NCBI GenBank assembly: GCA_902796095.1 | Contig: CADBNP010000113.1 | Coordinates: 1 to 7,579 of the forward strand | Direction: 5' to 3' | Source: an uncultured Aeromonadales bacterium | GTDB lineage: Bacteria > Pseudomonadota > Gammaproteobacteria > Enterobacterales > Succinivibrionaceae | Length of the DNA stretch: 7,579 nt | Part shown: one piece after another, positions 1-6,547 of the stretch | Numbering within the stretch: position 1 is the stretch's first letter | Layout of the letters: each line of letters begins with the position of its first letter | Notes under the pieces: model-generated | What the model saw: the letters and a program-made list of their open reading frames with translations, nothing else | Databases searched by the model: none | What the model was told of the DNA's origin: nothing | Translations under genes and position numbers: made by a program

Positions 1-207
1 CTGATAGTTTATCTCGAGAAAACTCTCTATCATGCTCATGGACAGAGTTTTTCCGAAACGGCGGGGTCTTAACAGCAAAGCAACGTCGTCACCTGATGTA
101 AGCAGAGACTCTAAAAATGAGGTTTTATCGATATAAATTTTTCTGCGACTGATTAACTTATCAAAATTTTCAATACCTACAGGGAAATCATTTGAACTAA
201 CTGTCAT
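1..207 (-). CDS. AAA-ATPase-like family protein, N-terminal fragment (runs off the left edge)
   Basis: The first 69 codons are visible and the frame is still open at base 1. The start is ATG at 207-205, with a GGAGAG ribosome binding site at 220-215, seven bases upstream. The protein begins with a short leader, then PVGIENFDKLI (residues 9-19), KIYIDKT (23-29) and the degenerate Walker A motif LLLRPRRFGKTLSM (44-57), with G52, K53 and T54 as the probable phosphate-binding residues. This arrangement is typical of the AAA-ATPase-like family (Pfam PF09820). From family knowledge, such proteins are usually about 500 residues long and often end in a PD-(D/E)XK nuclease-like domain (DUF1703); that part lies outside the window. 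They are often multi-copy in gut anaerobes and have no firmly established function. The gene follows nqrF in the same direction but is separated from it by a strong terminator and has its own predicted promoter, so it is not part of the nqr operon. Family assignment is fairly sure; function is not. Confidence 0.85.
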   Translation of the reverse strand, partial: MTVSSNDFPVGIENFDKLISRRKIYIDKTSFLESLLTSGDDVALLLRPRRFGKTLSMSMIESFLEINYQ

Positions 208-253
208 ACTGTTACTCTCCGCAGCCTGCTAAGATAATCAATTGCATTATTGT

Positions 254-282
254 ATTATCTGATCCGGCTCAGGAGTATGCAA
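254..282 (-). promoter_or_regulatory. Predicted sigma70-type promoter of the AAA-ATPase-like gene
   Basis: Read on the minus strand, a TTGCAT -35 box (282-277) is followed by a 17-base spacer and a GATAAT -10 box (259-254). Transcription would start near base 247, giving a leader of about 40 bases before the ATG at 207. The -10 box is also one arm of an imperfect inverted repeat (GATAAT at 233-238 against ATTATC at 254-259). This rests on consensus match and position only; the region is AT-rich, so chance matches are possible. Confidence 0.5.
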
Positions 283-293
283 ATTTTCTATTC

Positions 294-385
294 GAGTTTT
301 AAACTGAATTTCAAAATTTAGACAATTCCCAACGCACAGAATTATTTCTAAAAACTGCCTACTTCATGCTCAGTTTAAAAAACTC
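294..385. repeat. Long-range inverted repeat in the spacer between nqrF and the AAA-ATPase-like gene
   Basis: TTTTAAACTGA at 297-307 is the exact reverse complement of TCAGTTTAAAA at 370-380 (11 bp). With a two-base bulge the match extends outward to GAG at 294-296 and CTC at 383-385. The arms enclose about 62 bases of AT-rich sequence with no open reading frame. The repeat lies between the nqr terminator and the predicted promoter of the downstream gene. It could be a remnant of a small mobile element, a regulator-binding region or an RNA hairpin from readthrough. I do not recognise the sequence. Confidence 0.55.
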
Positions 386-410
386 CCGGTATCAAACATA
401 TTTTCAGGAC

Positions 411-444
411 AAAAAAATCCGACCTGAAAAAAACAGATCGGATT
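411..444 (-). terminator. Intrinsic terminator of the nqr operon
   Basis: On the minus strand, AATCCGATCTG (444-434) pairs with CAGGTCGGATT (426-416) across a 7-base T loop. This gives an 11-bp stem with one U-G wobble. A run of seven T residues (417-411) begins at the foot of the stem. The hairpin starts 28 bases after the nqrF stop codon. It is a textbook factor-independent terminator and marks nqrF as the last gene of the operon. Confidence 0.93.
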
Positions 445-472
445 ATATTGATCTTAAAACCAGTTCTTTAAA

Positions 473-1717
473 CTAGCCGCCGAAGTTATCCAGCAGAATA
501 TTCTCATCCTCAACGCCAAGATCATGAAGCATATTGATTGTGGACTTGGTCATCATCGGAGGTCCGCACATGTAGAACTCACAGTCTTCCGGATTCTTGT
601 GGCTCTTCAGATAGTTCTCATAAAGAACATTATGAATAAATCCGGTGTAGCCTGTCCAGTTATCTTCAGGAAGTGCGTCAGACAGAGCAAGATGCCACTC
701 AAAATTAGGGTGCTCTGCCGCAAGCTGATCAAACTCATCGGCATAGAACACCTCACGCAGAGAGCGTGCACCATACCAGAAACTGATCTTTCTCTTGCTG
801 TCGAGACGTTTGAGCTGATCAAAGATATGAGATCTCATAGGAGCCATACCGGCGCCGCCGCCGACAAACACCATTTCTGCCTCTGTTTCCTTGGCAAAGA
901 ACTCACCGAACGGACCGGAAATTGTAACCTTGTCACCAGGCTTGAGACTCCAGATGTAAGAAGACATCTTACCGCAAGGAAGAACCTTGGAAATCTTTCC
1001 TGTGGATTTGTCGAACGGAGGTGTTGCGATTCGGACATTAAGCATAATCAGACCCTTTTCTCCTGGATAGTTGGCCATAGAGTAGGCTCTGGTAATATGC
1101 TCATCAACCTTTGAAACAAGATCGAACATGCCGTACTTGTCCCAGTCACCGCGGTATTTTTCAGGAACATCATAGTCTCTGTAGTGAACCTCGTGAGGGT
1201 CAGCTTCAATCTGAATGTAACCGCCGGCACGGAAAGGAACCTCTTCTCCGTCCGGTATCTGAAGTTTGAGTTCCTTGATGAAAGTAGAAACGTTGTTATT
1301 GGAAATAACCGTGCATTCCCACTTCTTCACACCAAAAACTGAAGCCGGAAGTTCAATGCTCATATCTCCGCGAACAGTAACCTGACAGGCAAGGTGCATT
1401 CCCTCCTTAACCTCCTTCTTTGTCAGATGGTTAAGTTCTGTTGGAAGTGCAGCTCCCGCACCGCTTGTAACACGAAGACGGCACTGACCGCAGGTACCGC
1501 CGCCGCCACATGCGGACGATACAAAAATTCCCTTATCGGCAAGAGTTCCCAGAAGTTTATCACCGGTGGAAACTTCAATAGTCTTCTCCGGATCATCATT
1601 GATGGCAATCTTGACGTTCTTGTGTCTCACCAGAGTAGCCTTGGCTACGGTAATAACCGCAACAAGCATCATGATGATGGCGACAAAAGCGCAAACACCA
1701 AGTAATACTGTATTCAT
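473..1717 (-). CDS. nqrF: Na+-translocating NADH:quinone reductase subunit F (NADH-oxidising flavoprotein)
   Basis: This is the electron entry subunit: it oxidises NADH at FAD and passes electrons one at a time to a 2Fe-2S centre. The 414 residues comprise one N-terminal membrane anchor (about 4-26), a ferredoxin domain (about 34-125) with cluster ligands C70, C76, C79 and C111, an FAD-binding domain with RAYS at 210-213, and an NADH-binding domain with GGGAGMAP (286-293) and CGPP (384-387). It ends in LLDNFGG. The cysteine and RxYS positions equal those I recall for the Vibrio protein. The extra length over the usual 407 or so appears to be a short insertion at about 235-250, between IATPP and MSSYIW. 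The start is ATG, with an AAGGAG ribosome binding site that overlaps the nqrE stop; the gap to nqrE is nine bases. It is the last operon gene and is followed by a terminator, with no apbE or nqrM. Confidence 0.98.
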   Translation of the reverse strand: MNTVLLGVCAFVAIIMMLVAVITVAKATLVRHKNVKIAINDDPEKTIEVSTGDKLLGTLADKGIFVSSACGGGGTCGQCRLRVTSGAGAALPTELNHLTKKEVKEGMHLACQVTVRGDMSIELPASVFGVKKWECTVISNNNVSTFIKELKLQIPDGEEVPFRAGGYIQIEADPHEVHYRDYDVPEKYRGDWDKYGMFDLVSKVDEHITRAYSMANYPGEKGLIMLNVRIATPPFDKSTGKISKVLPCGKMSSYIWSLKPGDKVTISGPFGEFFAKETEAEMVFVGGGAGMAPMRSHIFDQLKRLDSKRKISFWYGARSLREVFYADEFDQLAAEHPNFEWHLALSDALPEDNWTGYTGFIHNVLYENYLKSHKNPEDCEFYMCGPPMMTKSTINMLHDLGVEDENILLDNFGG

Positions 1718-1726
1718 CTGTACTCC

Positions 1727-2323
1727 TTATAATGAAATACCTGAGAAGGACATGAAGGCAATAGCCATAAGGCCGGCGGTAATAAAGGTTATACCGAGGC
1801 CGCGCAGTCCTGCAGGAACATCAGAATACTTAAGCTTTTCACGAACCGCAGCTATCAGAATAAGAGCGATAGCCCAGCTGGTACCTGATCCGAAGCCGTA
1901 GACAACAGATTCGGCAAAATCATATTCACGCTGAACCATGAACGATACGCCGGCAAAAATGGCGCAGTTTACAGTAATCAGCGGAAGAAAAATACCGAGA
2001 GTCTGATAGAGCACCGGAAAATAACGATCCAACACCATTTCCAGCACCTGAACACAGGCTGCTATCACACCGATATATGTGATAAAGCCGAGAAATGATA
2101 TATCTACACCGTCGATAAGCGAATTAGGACGAAGCACGTTGTCGTAAATGATGTTGTTAACAGGAACAACAAGCATCTGCACGGCTATAACCGTTATGCC
2201 GAGACCCACAGCTGTCTTAACATTCTTGGACAGAGCCAGAAATGTACACATACCGATAAAGAAACTCAGGGCAAGGTTCTCGATAAAGATAGACTTTACC
2301 AGCAAGTTTATATAATGTTCCAT
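1727..2323 (-). CDS. nqrE: Na+-translocating NADH:quinone reductase subunit E (membrane subunit)
   Basis: This integral inner-membrane subunit pairs with its paralogue NqrD. Together they hold an intramembrane iron-sulfur centre that carries electrons from the NqrF 2Fe-2S centre across the membrane towards the FMN of NqrC, and they contribute to the Na+ path. At 198 residues it has the family's usual length. It has about six hydrophobic helices and the two half-helix cysteines in GMCTFLA (C26) and TVNCAIF (C120), the positions known for cluster ligation. The start is ATG two bases after the nqrD stop, with AGGGAG in the end of nqrD as ribosome binding site, so translation is probably coupled. 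RnfA/RsxE are paralogous families, but the operon context fixes this as NqrE. Confidence 0.98.
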   Translation of the reverse strand: MEHYINLLVKSIFIENLALSFFIGMCTFLALSKNVKTAVGLGITVIAVQMLVVPVNNIIYDNVLRPNSLIDGVDISFLGFITYIGVIAACVQVLEMVLDRYFPVLYQTLGIFLPLITVNCAIFAGVSFMVQREYDFAESVVYGFGSGTSWAIALILIAAVREKLKYSDVPAGLRGLGITFITAGLMAIAFMSFSGISL

Positions 2324-2325
2324 TT

Positions 2326-2985
2326 TTACTCCCTGGTTACTACAAACTGAGCCGGTTCAACCTGCTTGGCATAACGCTTTGTGCTTCTAACCCACCAGAT
2401 GAAGAGACCAATCAGGAAGAAGCCGCTTGGAGGAAGAACCAGAAGGCCGTTAGGAACATACCAGCCGCCATCCTTGGCCAGCGGAAGAACGGTAAGACCG
2501 AACCAGGTGCCGGAGCCGAAGATTTCACGGATAGTGCCAACGGACAGAAGAATAATGGAGTAGCCAAGACCGTTGCCGATACCGTCAATAAGTGATGGCA
2601 GCGGAGGATACTTCAGTGCAAACGCCTCGGAACGACCCATAACGATACAGTTGGTGATAATCAGACCGACGTACACGGAAAGCTGCTTATCCAACTGATA
2701 ATTAAAGGCCTTGAGAAGCTGATCCACAACAATAACCAGCGATGCGATAACGGTAAGCTCGGCTATAAAACGAACGCTGCCGGGGATCACATTACGGATT
2801 GAGGAAACTGTCAGATTGGCAAAGGCGATAACCGCTGTTACGGAGATCGACATGACCATGGCAGTCTTCATGTTGCTTGTTACAGCAAGAGCGGAACAGA
2901 TGCCGAGCACCTGAACGATAATAGGATTGATGCTGACAAGCGGATTAAGCAGCACTTCCTTTAAATTCAATTTTTCCTGAGCCAT
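2326..2985 (-). CDS. nqrD: Na+-translocating NADH:quinone reductase subunit D (membrane subunit)
   Basis: This is the partner of NqrE in the membrane core. The protein has about six transmembrane helices. Its two cysteines, LGICSALA (C30) and TNCIVMGR (C113), match the inverted half-helix ligands of the NqrD/NqrE iron-sulfur centre. The conserved segment NCIVMGRSEAFA is intact. It has 219 residues against about 210 in well-known homologues; the surplus is a longer, charged C-terminal tail (WWVRSTKRYAKQVEP onward). The ATG overlaps the nqrC stop as TAATG (one shared base), with GGGGAG at the end of nqrC as ribosome binding site. This suggests coupled translation and a fixed subunit ratio. Confidence 0.97.
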   Translation of the reverse strand: MAQEKLNLKEVLLNPLVSINPIIVQVLGICSALAVTSNMKTAMVMSISVTAVIAFANLTVSSIRNVIPGSVRFIAELTVIASLVIVVDQLLKAFNYQLDKQLSVYVGLIITNCIVMGRSEAFALKYPPLPSLIDGIGNGLGYSIILLSVGTIREIFGSGTWFGLTVLPLAKDGGWYVPNGLLVLPPSGFFLIGLFIWWVRSTKRYAKQVEPAQFVVTRE

Positions 2986-3758
2986 TACTTACTCCCCAAC
3001 TGCTTAAGGAATTTGCCGTAGGCATCATCGCTAAGCCAGTATTTCATGCAGTTTGTAACACCCTTACCGGTAAGAGTAGCACCGGAAAGACCATCAACCT
3101 CAGTCTTTGAGCCCTGCGGAGCCGGGCCCTTGTAGACGCTGACTACCTTACCGCCGTCCATTACCAGTTTACCCTTCCATTTTGCGGTCCATACAGGATT
3201 TGATATTTCACCGCCGAGACCCGGAGTTTCTCCGTGCTCGTAGAAGTTAATACCTTCAACAGTCTTTCCGTCAGGAGTTACCGCAAGAAGTCCGTAAAGA
3301 GTTGACCACAGACCCTGACCGTAGAAAGGAAGAATGTATGATTTGATATTGCCTGAGGAATCCTTTGCCACATATACAGGCATAAGTTTTGATCTGAATC
3401 TGATGCCGGCGACATCATTATCCTTTTCAATCTTATGCTTGTATTCCTTGGTCTTTGACTTTGATACATAGTCAAAATCATCCGGATTCTCCTTGCCGTT
3501 CGGAACAATTCTGCCTGTATCAAGATCAAGCATCTGAGCAGTGATATGATCTTTGTAGAACTGAACACTGTCATCAGTATCCTGATTGAAGGCAAGACCT
3601 GAAACCAGAATAATATTGTTCTGCTTGTCACGAACCTTCTCCTGCTCCTGAATATCTCTCAGAGCTACGGTGGTTCCTGCCACAAAAATGGAGCATACAA
3701 GACACAGAACGAAAACAACCAGGAATGTCTTCCCTACTGATTCTTTATTACTAGCCAC
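2985..3758 (-). CDS. nqrC: Na+-translocating NADH:quinone reductase subunit C (covalent FMN subunit)
   Basis: This subunit carries one covalently bound FMN on the outer (periplasmic) side of the membrane and relays electrons from the NqrD/E centre to NqrB. It has 257 residues with one N-terminal transmembrane helix (about 11-32) followed by a soluble FMN-binding domain. The flavinylation motif DGLSGATLT is at 222-230, so the phosphoester-linked residue should be T228. GETPGLGGEI (176-185) is the usual family motif. The start is GTG at 3758-3756, chosen because GAGGAG lies eight bases upstream and MASNKES is a natural N-terminus. It overlaps the end of nqrB by eight bases. Flavin attachment needs the transferase ApbE, which is not encoded in this window. 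Confidence 0.97.
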   Translation of the reverse strand: MASNKESVGKTFLVVFVLCLVCSIFVAGTTVALRDIQEQEKVRDKQNNIILVSGLAFNQDTDDSVQFYKDHITAQMLDLDTGRIVPNGKENPDDFDYVSKSKTKEYKHKIEKDNDVAGIRFRSKLMPVYVAKDSSGNIKSYILPFYGQGLWSTLYGLLAVTPDGKTVEGINFYEHGETPGLGGEISNPVWTAKWKGKLVMDGGKVVSVYKGPAPQGSKTEVDGLSGATLTGKGVTNCMKYWLSDDAYGKFLKQLGSK

Positions 3759-5001
3759 GAGCTAATCTCCTCTTAATATTGCGAGACTTGATGACGTAGT
3801 CAATCAGCGGCGCACACATGTTGCCGAACAGAATGGCAAGCATCATACCCTCCGGGAAGGCAGGATTGACAACACGGATGAGTACAACCATGAAGCCAAT
3901 TAAGAAGCCGTATATGTATTTGCCCTTATTGGTGTAAGCGGATGAAACAGGATCAGTCGCCATAAACACCATACCGAAGGCGAAGCCGCCGAGTACAAAA
4001 TGCCACCAGAAAGGCAAAGCAAACATCGAATTGGTATCAGAACCGATAATGTTCAGAAGCAGAGATGTCAGCAGCATGCCGAGGAACAGGGAAAATACAA
4101 TCCTCCAGGAAGCTATTCTGGTAACAAGAAGAACAGCAAGACCGACAAGAATCATCAGTGTGGAGACCTCACCGATGGATCCCGGCATATTGCCAAGAAA
4201 CGCATCCATCCATGTGAGTTTCTCACCTGTAACCGTGTTGGTCAGTGCCTCGATGTTGACACCTGAAGCCAGACTGGCAAGAGGTGTGGCACCGGTAGCT
4301 CCGTCCACTGCAGCCTTTGTTGCAACCCATACGCCGTCACCGGAAATCTGGGCAGGATAGGCGAAGAACAGGAAGGCGCGACCAACGAGAGCCGGGTTCA
4401 TGAAGTTCATGCCCGTGCCGCCGAAAATTTCCTTTCCGATAACAACACCGAAAGAAATGCCGAGTGCGGCCTGCCACAAAGGAAGAGTCGGAGGAACAAT
4501 GAGAGAAAAAAGAATTGATGTAACAAAAAATCCCTCATTAATCGGATGACCCTTGACTATGCAGAACAGTACCTCCCAGAAACCGCCGACTGCAAAAACA
4601 ACGGCGTAGATAGGAAGGAAGAAGGCTGCACCTATTGCCAGTTCCGTTATCAGTCCTGACGACTGATCCAGAGTGAAGCCCAGCATCTGAAGAATAGCAA
4701 AGCGCCAGTCCTCGCTGAAAAGTTCAGGTGTTCCGACACCGCCGTGGGCGTTGAGATACGCAAGTGCATTGGCACCCACATTGTACATACCCCAAAACAT
4801 TGCCGGGAAAACAGCAAACCACACGATAATCATCATACGCTTCAAATCCGCATAGTCACGAACCTGAACCTTGGAGCGTGTCACCTCGCCCTGAGTATAG
4901 AAAAATGATGCCGTACCCTCGTAGAGCGGGAATAACTTATGAAATTTTCCGCCCTTTTCAAACAGAGGAGCCATCTTTTCCAGAATTGTTTTTAAAAACA
5001 C
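3751..5001 (-). CDS. nqrB: Na+-translocating NADH:quinone reductase subunit B (main membrane subunit, FMN and riboflavin)
   Basis: This is the largest membrane subunit. It carries a covalent FMN and a non-covalent riboflavin, forms much of the Na+ channel, and with NqrA makes the quinone site. Its 416 residues match the family length. A soluble N-terminal stretch of about 55 residues precedes multiple hydrophobic helices (for example 55-76, 120-147, 281-296, 300-320, 331-348, 362-378 and 384-404). The flavinylation motif DGATGATPL (233-241) places FMN on T239. GMNFMNPALVGRAF (197-210) and VGGFWEVLF (138-146, close to residues linked to quinone and inhibitor binding in Vibrio) are intact. The start is GTG at 5001-4999, with GGAGGG in the last nqrA codons as ribosome binding site and a three-base gap from the nqrA stop. 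Confidence 0.98.
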   Translation of the reverse strand: MFLKTILEKMAPLFEKGGKFHKLFPLYEGTASFFYTQGEVTRSKVQVRDYADLKRMMIIVWFAVFPAMFWGMYNVGANALAYLNAHGGVGTPELFSEDWRFAILQMLGFTLDQSSGLITELAIGAAFFLPIYAVVFAVGGFWEVLFCIVKGHPINEGFFVTSILFSLIVPPTLPLWQAALGISFGVVIGKEIFGGTGMNFMNPALVGRAFLFFAYPAQISGDGVWVATKAAVDGATGATPLASLASGVNIEALTNTVTGEKLTWMDAFLGNMPGSIGEVSTLMILVGLAVLLVTRIASWRIVFSLFLGMLLTSLLLNIIGSDTNSMFALPFWWHFVLGGFAFGMVFMATDPVSSAYTNKGKYIYGFLIGFMVVLIRVVNPAFPEGMMLAILFGNMCAPLIDYVIKSRNIKRRLARG

Positions 5002-5004
5002 TGA

Positions 5005-6357
5005 TTAACCCTCCAGCTCAATCTTGTTGAGACACCTGCGCAGCATCGGTCCGAAATCCGACTTACACGGATCAACATATGTGCAAAGTGCAAGATCCTC
5101 TTCATCCAGTTCCAGACATCCAAGAGCCTGAGCCTCATCGGTATCGGTAATCGCTATGGCACGAAGGAGAAGACTTGGAATAATGTCCATAGGAAGAATA
5201 CGATCAAAGCAGCTGAACGGAATAATCGCTCTTGCTCCGCCGTTCACACCGGTATTGAATACAAAATTCTCCTTGCACTTGTTGATGAACGGTCCGACGA
5301 AGGTGTTGCTTACCGAGAACTTCCTGAAGCCTGGCATCATCCAGCCGAGGAATTCCTTTTCATCGCCTTCCGGTATTACAGAAATCTGTGTAAAGTAGCG
5401 TCCCATGTAATCCAGAACACCGTCTGCCTTGCGACCGTAGATTACAGAACCTGAAACGACACGCTGCTTTGATTCGGTCTTGATGTTGCCGACTGTAAGC
5501 TCACTTACACAGGCACCCATGACTGTCTGAACAAGCCGTGGACTGACAACGCCGGGGCCTCCGATTGCAACATAGCGGGAACTGTCCAGTTCTCCGGTAG
5601 TAAACAGGCGACCTATGGCAATTACATCCTGATAGCCGATATTCCACAGAACTCTCTCAAGAGAAGCTCCAACCAGTTTGTGCATGTGGGTTCCGGCAAG
5701 TCCTGCAGGATGAGGACCGACAAAAGTCTCCTCCTTTATATTCGAAGCAGTTCCCTGAGGAAGCTGGTAGTCACCCTTGCACACATACACCGTACCTTCC
5801 GTCAGACGTGATATGACATCAAGACCGCGGGCAAAATCATCTGATCTAGAATTGATTATCGCCTTCACATCAGGAGCAAGAGGATTTGTATCCATTGCTG
5901 TCACGAAAATGTGCTTAGGTTTGGAATCCAACGCCGGAACCTTAGCGAAAGGTCTGGTTCTGAAAGCTGTCCAGAGACCGGATTTTTTCAACTCGTCAAC
6001 AACAGCCTGACGATCAACAGTTGGCAGATTCTTGGCATCATACTTGTCGAAGCCTACAGCTCCGGCTGACTCGTCAACCTGGATCACCATAGAAACAAAA
6101 CTTCTGCGCTCACCACGGTTGATTTCCAGGATCTTGCCGCCCTGCGGAGCCGTATAAACAACCCCCGGGTTCTTCTTGTCTTCAAAAAGAGGTTGACCCT
6201 TTTTGACGGAATCTCCCACATCTACCAGCATGGTCGGCCTGAGTCCCGGATAATCTGAGCCTATCAGTGCAACCTTGGTTACACTCTCTGCTCTGACTAT
6301 CTCAGATCCTGCTCCACCGCTGATCGGAAGATCCAAACCTTTCTTTATTTTGATCAT
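5005..6357 (-). CDS. nqrA: Na+-translocating NADH:quinone reductase subunit A (cytoplasmic quinone-site subunit)
   Basis: NqrA is the peripheral cytoplasmic subunit that sits on NqrB and takes part in quinone binding. The 450 residues (usual length about 446) begin with MIKIKKGLDLPISG. They include the RnfC-like barrel-sandwich region with GDSVKKGQPLFEDKK (about 48-62), the motif FVGPHPAGLAGTHMHKL near the middle, and the family C-terminus LGCLELDEEDLALC...LRRCLNKIELEG. The C-terminal cysteines are not a ferredoxin motif, which separates this protein from RnfC. It is the first operon gene, with a predicted promoter about 70 bases upstream. The ATG at 6357-6355 is preceded only by a weak GGAAAA ribosome binding site, weaker than those of the downstream genes. 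The stop lies three bases before the nqrB GTG. Confidence 0.98.
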   Translation of the reverse strand: MIKIKKGLDLPISGGAGSEIVRAESVTKVALIGSDYPGLRPTMLVDVGDSVKKGQPLFEDKKNPGVVYTAPQGGKILEINRGERRSFVSMVIQVDESAGAVGFDKYDAKNLPTVDRQAVVDELKKSGLWTAFRTRPFAKVPALDSKPKHIFVTAMDTNPLAPDVKAIINSRSDDFARGLDVISRLTEGTVYVCKGDYQLPQGTASNIKEETFVGPHPAGLAGTHMHKLVGASLERVLWNIGYQDVIAIGRLFTTGELDSSRYVAIGGPGVVSPRLVQTVMGACVSELTVGNIKTESKQRVVSGSVIYGRKADGVLDYMGRYFTQISVIPEGDEKEFLGWMMPGFRKFSVSNTFVGPFINKCKENFVFNTGVNGGARAIIPFSCFDRILPMDIIPSLLLRAIAITDTDEAQALGCLELDEEDLALCTYVDPCKSDFGPMLRRCLNKIELEG

Positions 6358-6391
6358 ATTTTTTCCGACATTGATAGAAAATTTCAGAAAT

Positions 6392-6420
6392 GAAACCGGA
6401 AGAAGCGATTCCCCAGTTTC
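6392..6420 (-). promoter_or_regulatory. Hairpin at the 5' end of the predicted nqr leader RNA
   Basis: On the minus strand GAAACTGGGG (6420-6411) can pair with TTCCGGTTTC (6401-6392) over a 9-base loop. This gives ten pairs, three of them G-U wobbles. The hairpin begins at about the predicted transcription start and ends 34 bases before the nqrA ATG, leaving the weak ribosome binding site free. It has no terminator T-run. A 5'-end stem of this kind could stabilise the mRNA; that role is inferred. Confidence 0.4.
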
Positions 6421-6425
6421 GTTTA

Positions 6426-6454
6426 ATTACACAAAACCGCATGGATTTTATCAA
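6426..6454 (-). promoter_or_regulatory. Predicted sigma70-type promoter of the nqr operon
   Basis: On the minus strand, TTGATA (6454-6449, five of six to the -35 consensus) is followed by a 17-base spacer and TGTAAT (6431-6426, five of six to the -10 consensus). Transcription would begin near 6419, giving a leader of about 62 bases. The -35 box overlaps one arm of the palindrome at 6453-6467. A weaker overlapping alternative uses TTGGAT and GATAAA further upstream. Confidence 0.6.
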
Positions 6455-6487
6455 AAACAGTGTTTTTTATCCAATCATTTAAAATCC
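6443..6487. repeat. Nested inverted repeats overlapping the nqr promoter
   Basis: An outer pair, GGATTTTA (minus strand 6487-6480) and TAAAATCC (6450-6443), is a perfect 8-bp inverted repeat. Inside it, AAAAACA-C-TGTTTTT (6467-6453) is a 7-1-7 perfect palindrome. The inner palindrome ends on the -35 box and the outer left arm covers the -35 end and the start of the spacer. The position suits an operator, but I cannot assign a regulator: the match to FNR (TTGAT-N4-ATCAA) is confined to one half-site. Confidence 0.5.
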
Positions 6488-6547
6488 GCCACCGCCGAAG
6501 GCAGTTTAAGATCACAGACAGACACGGATGAAGGGATTTAACAAAAT

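Larger units (their letters stand above)
208..472. other. 265-base AT-rich spacer between nqrF and the AAA-ATPase-like gene
   Basis: No open reading frame of note was seen. The spacer contains, in transcription order, the nqr terminator, the long-range inverted repeat (385-294), the predicted promoter (282-254) and a GGAGAG ribosome binding site (220-215). A 7-bp AT-only inverted repeat (AAATTTT at 281-287 and AAAATTT at 313-319) is probably chance. The composition is clearly more AT-rich than the nqr genes. Confidence 0.7.

Noticed and set aside
524..1114. A 196-codon open frame on the plus strand inside nqrF
   Set aside because: It lies fully antisense to the well-conserved nqrF, has no ribosome binding site or recognisable protein features, and reads as low-quality translated antisense.
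4000..4360. Two overlapping plus-strand open frames inside nqrB
   Set aside because: Both are antisense to a membrane protein gene with clear motifs, so they are shadows of its codon pattern.
473..6357. Reading the cluster as an RNF complex rather than Na+-NQR
   Set aside because: NqrA lacks the RnfC ferredoxin motifs, and NqrF carries an FAD/NADH reductase domain absent from RNF. The gene order A-B-C-D-E-F is that of NQR.
6441..6454. Possible FNR box at the nqr -35 region
   Set aside because: TTGAT is present but the second half (TCCAT) differs from ATCAA at most positions, so the match is no better than chance.
6500..6530. Possible CRP site (TGTGA at about 6515-6511 on the minus strand) upstream of nqr
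   Set aside because: Only the first half-site matches; the second half is far from TCACA and the overall symmetry is poor.
6275..6541. An 88-codon plus-strand frame that starts inside nqrA and enters the spacer
   Set aside because: Its start is antisense to the conserved nqrA N-terminus and it crosses the nqr promoter. No ribosome binding site or family resemblance was seen.
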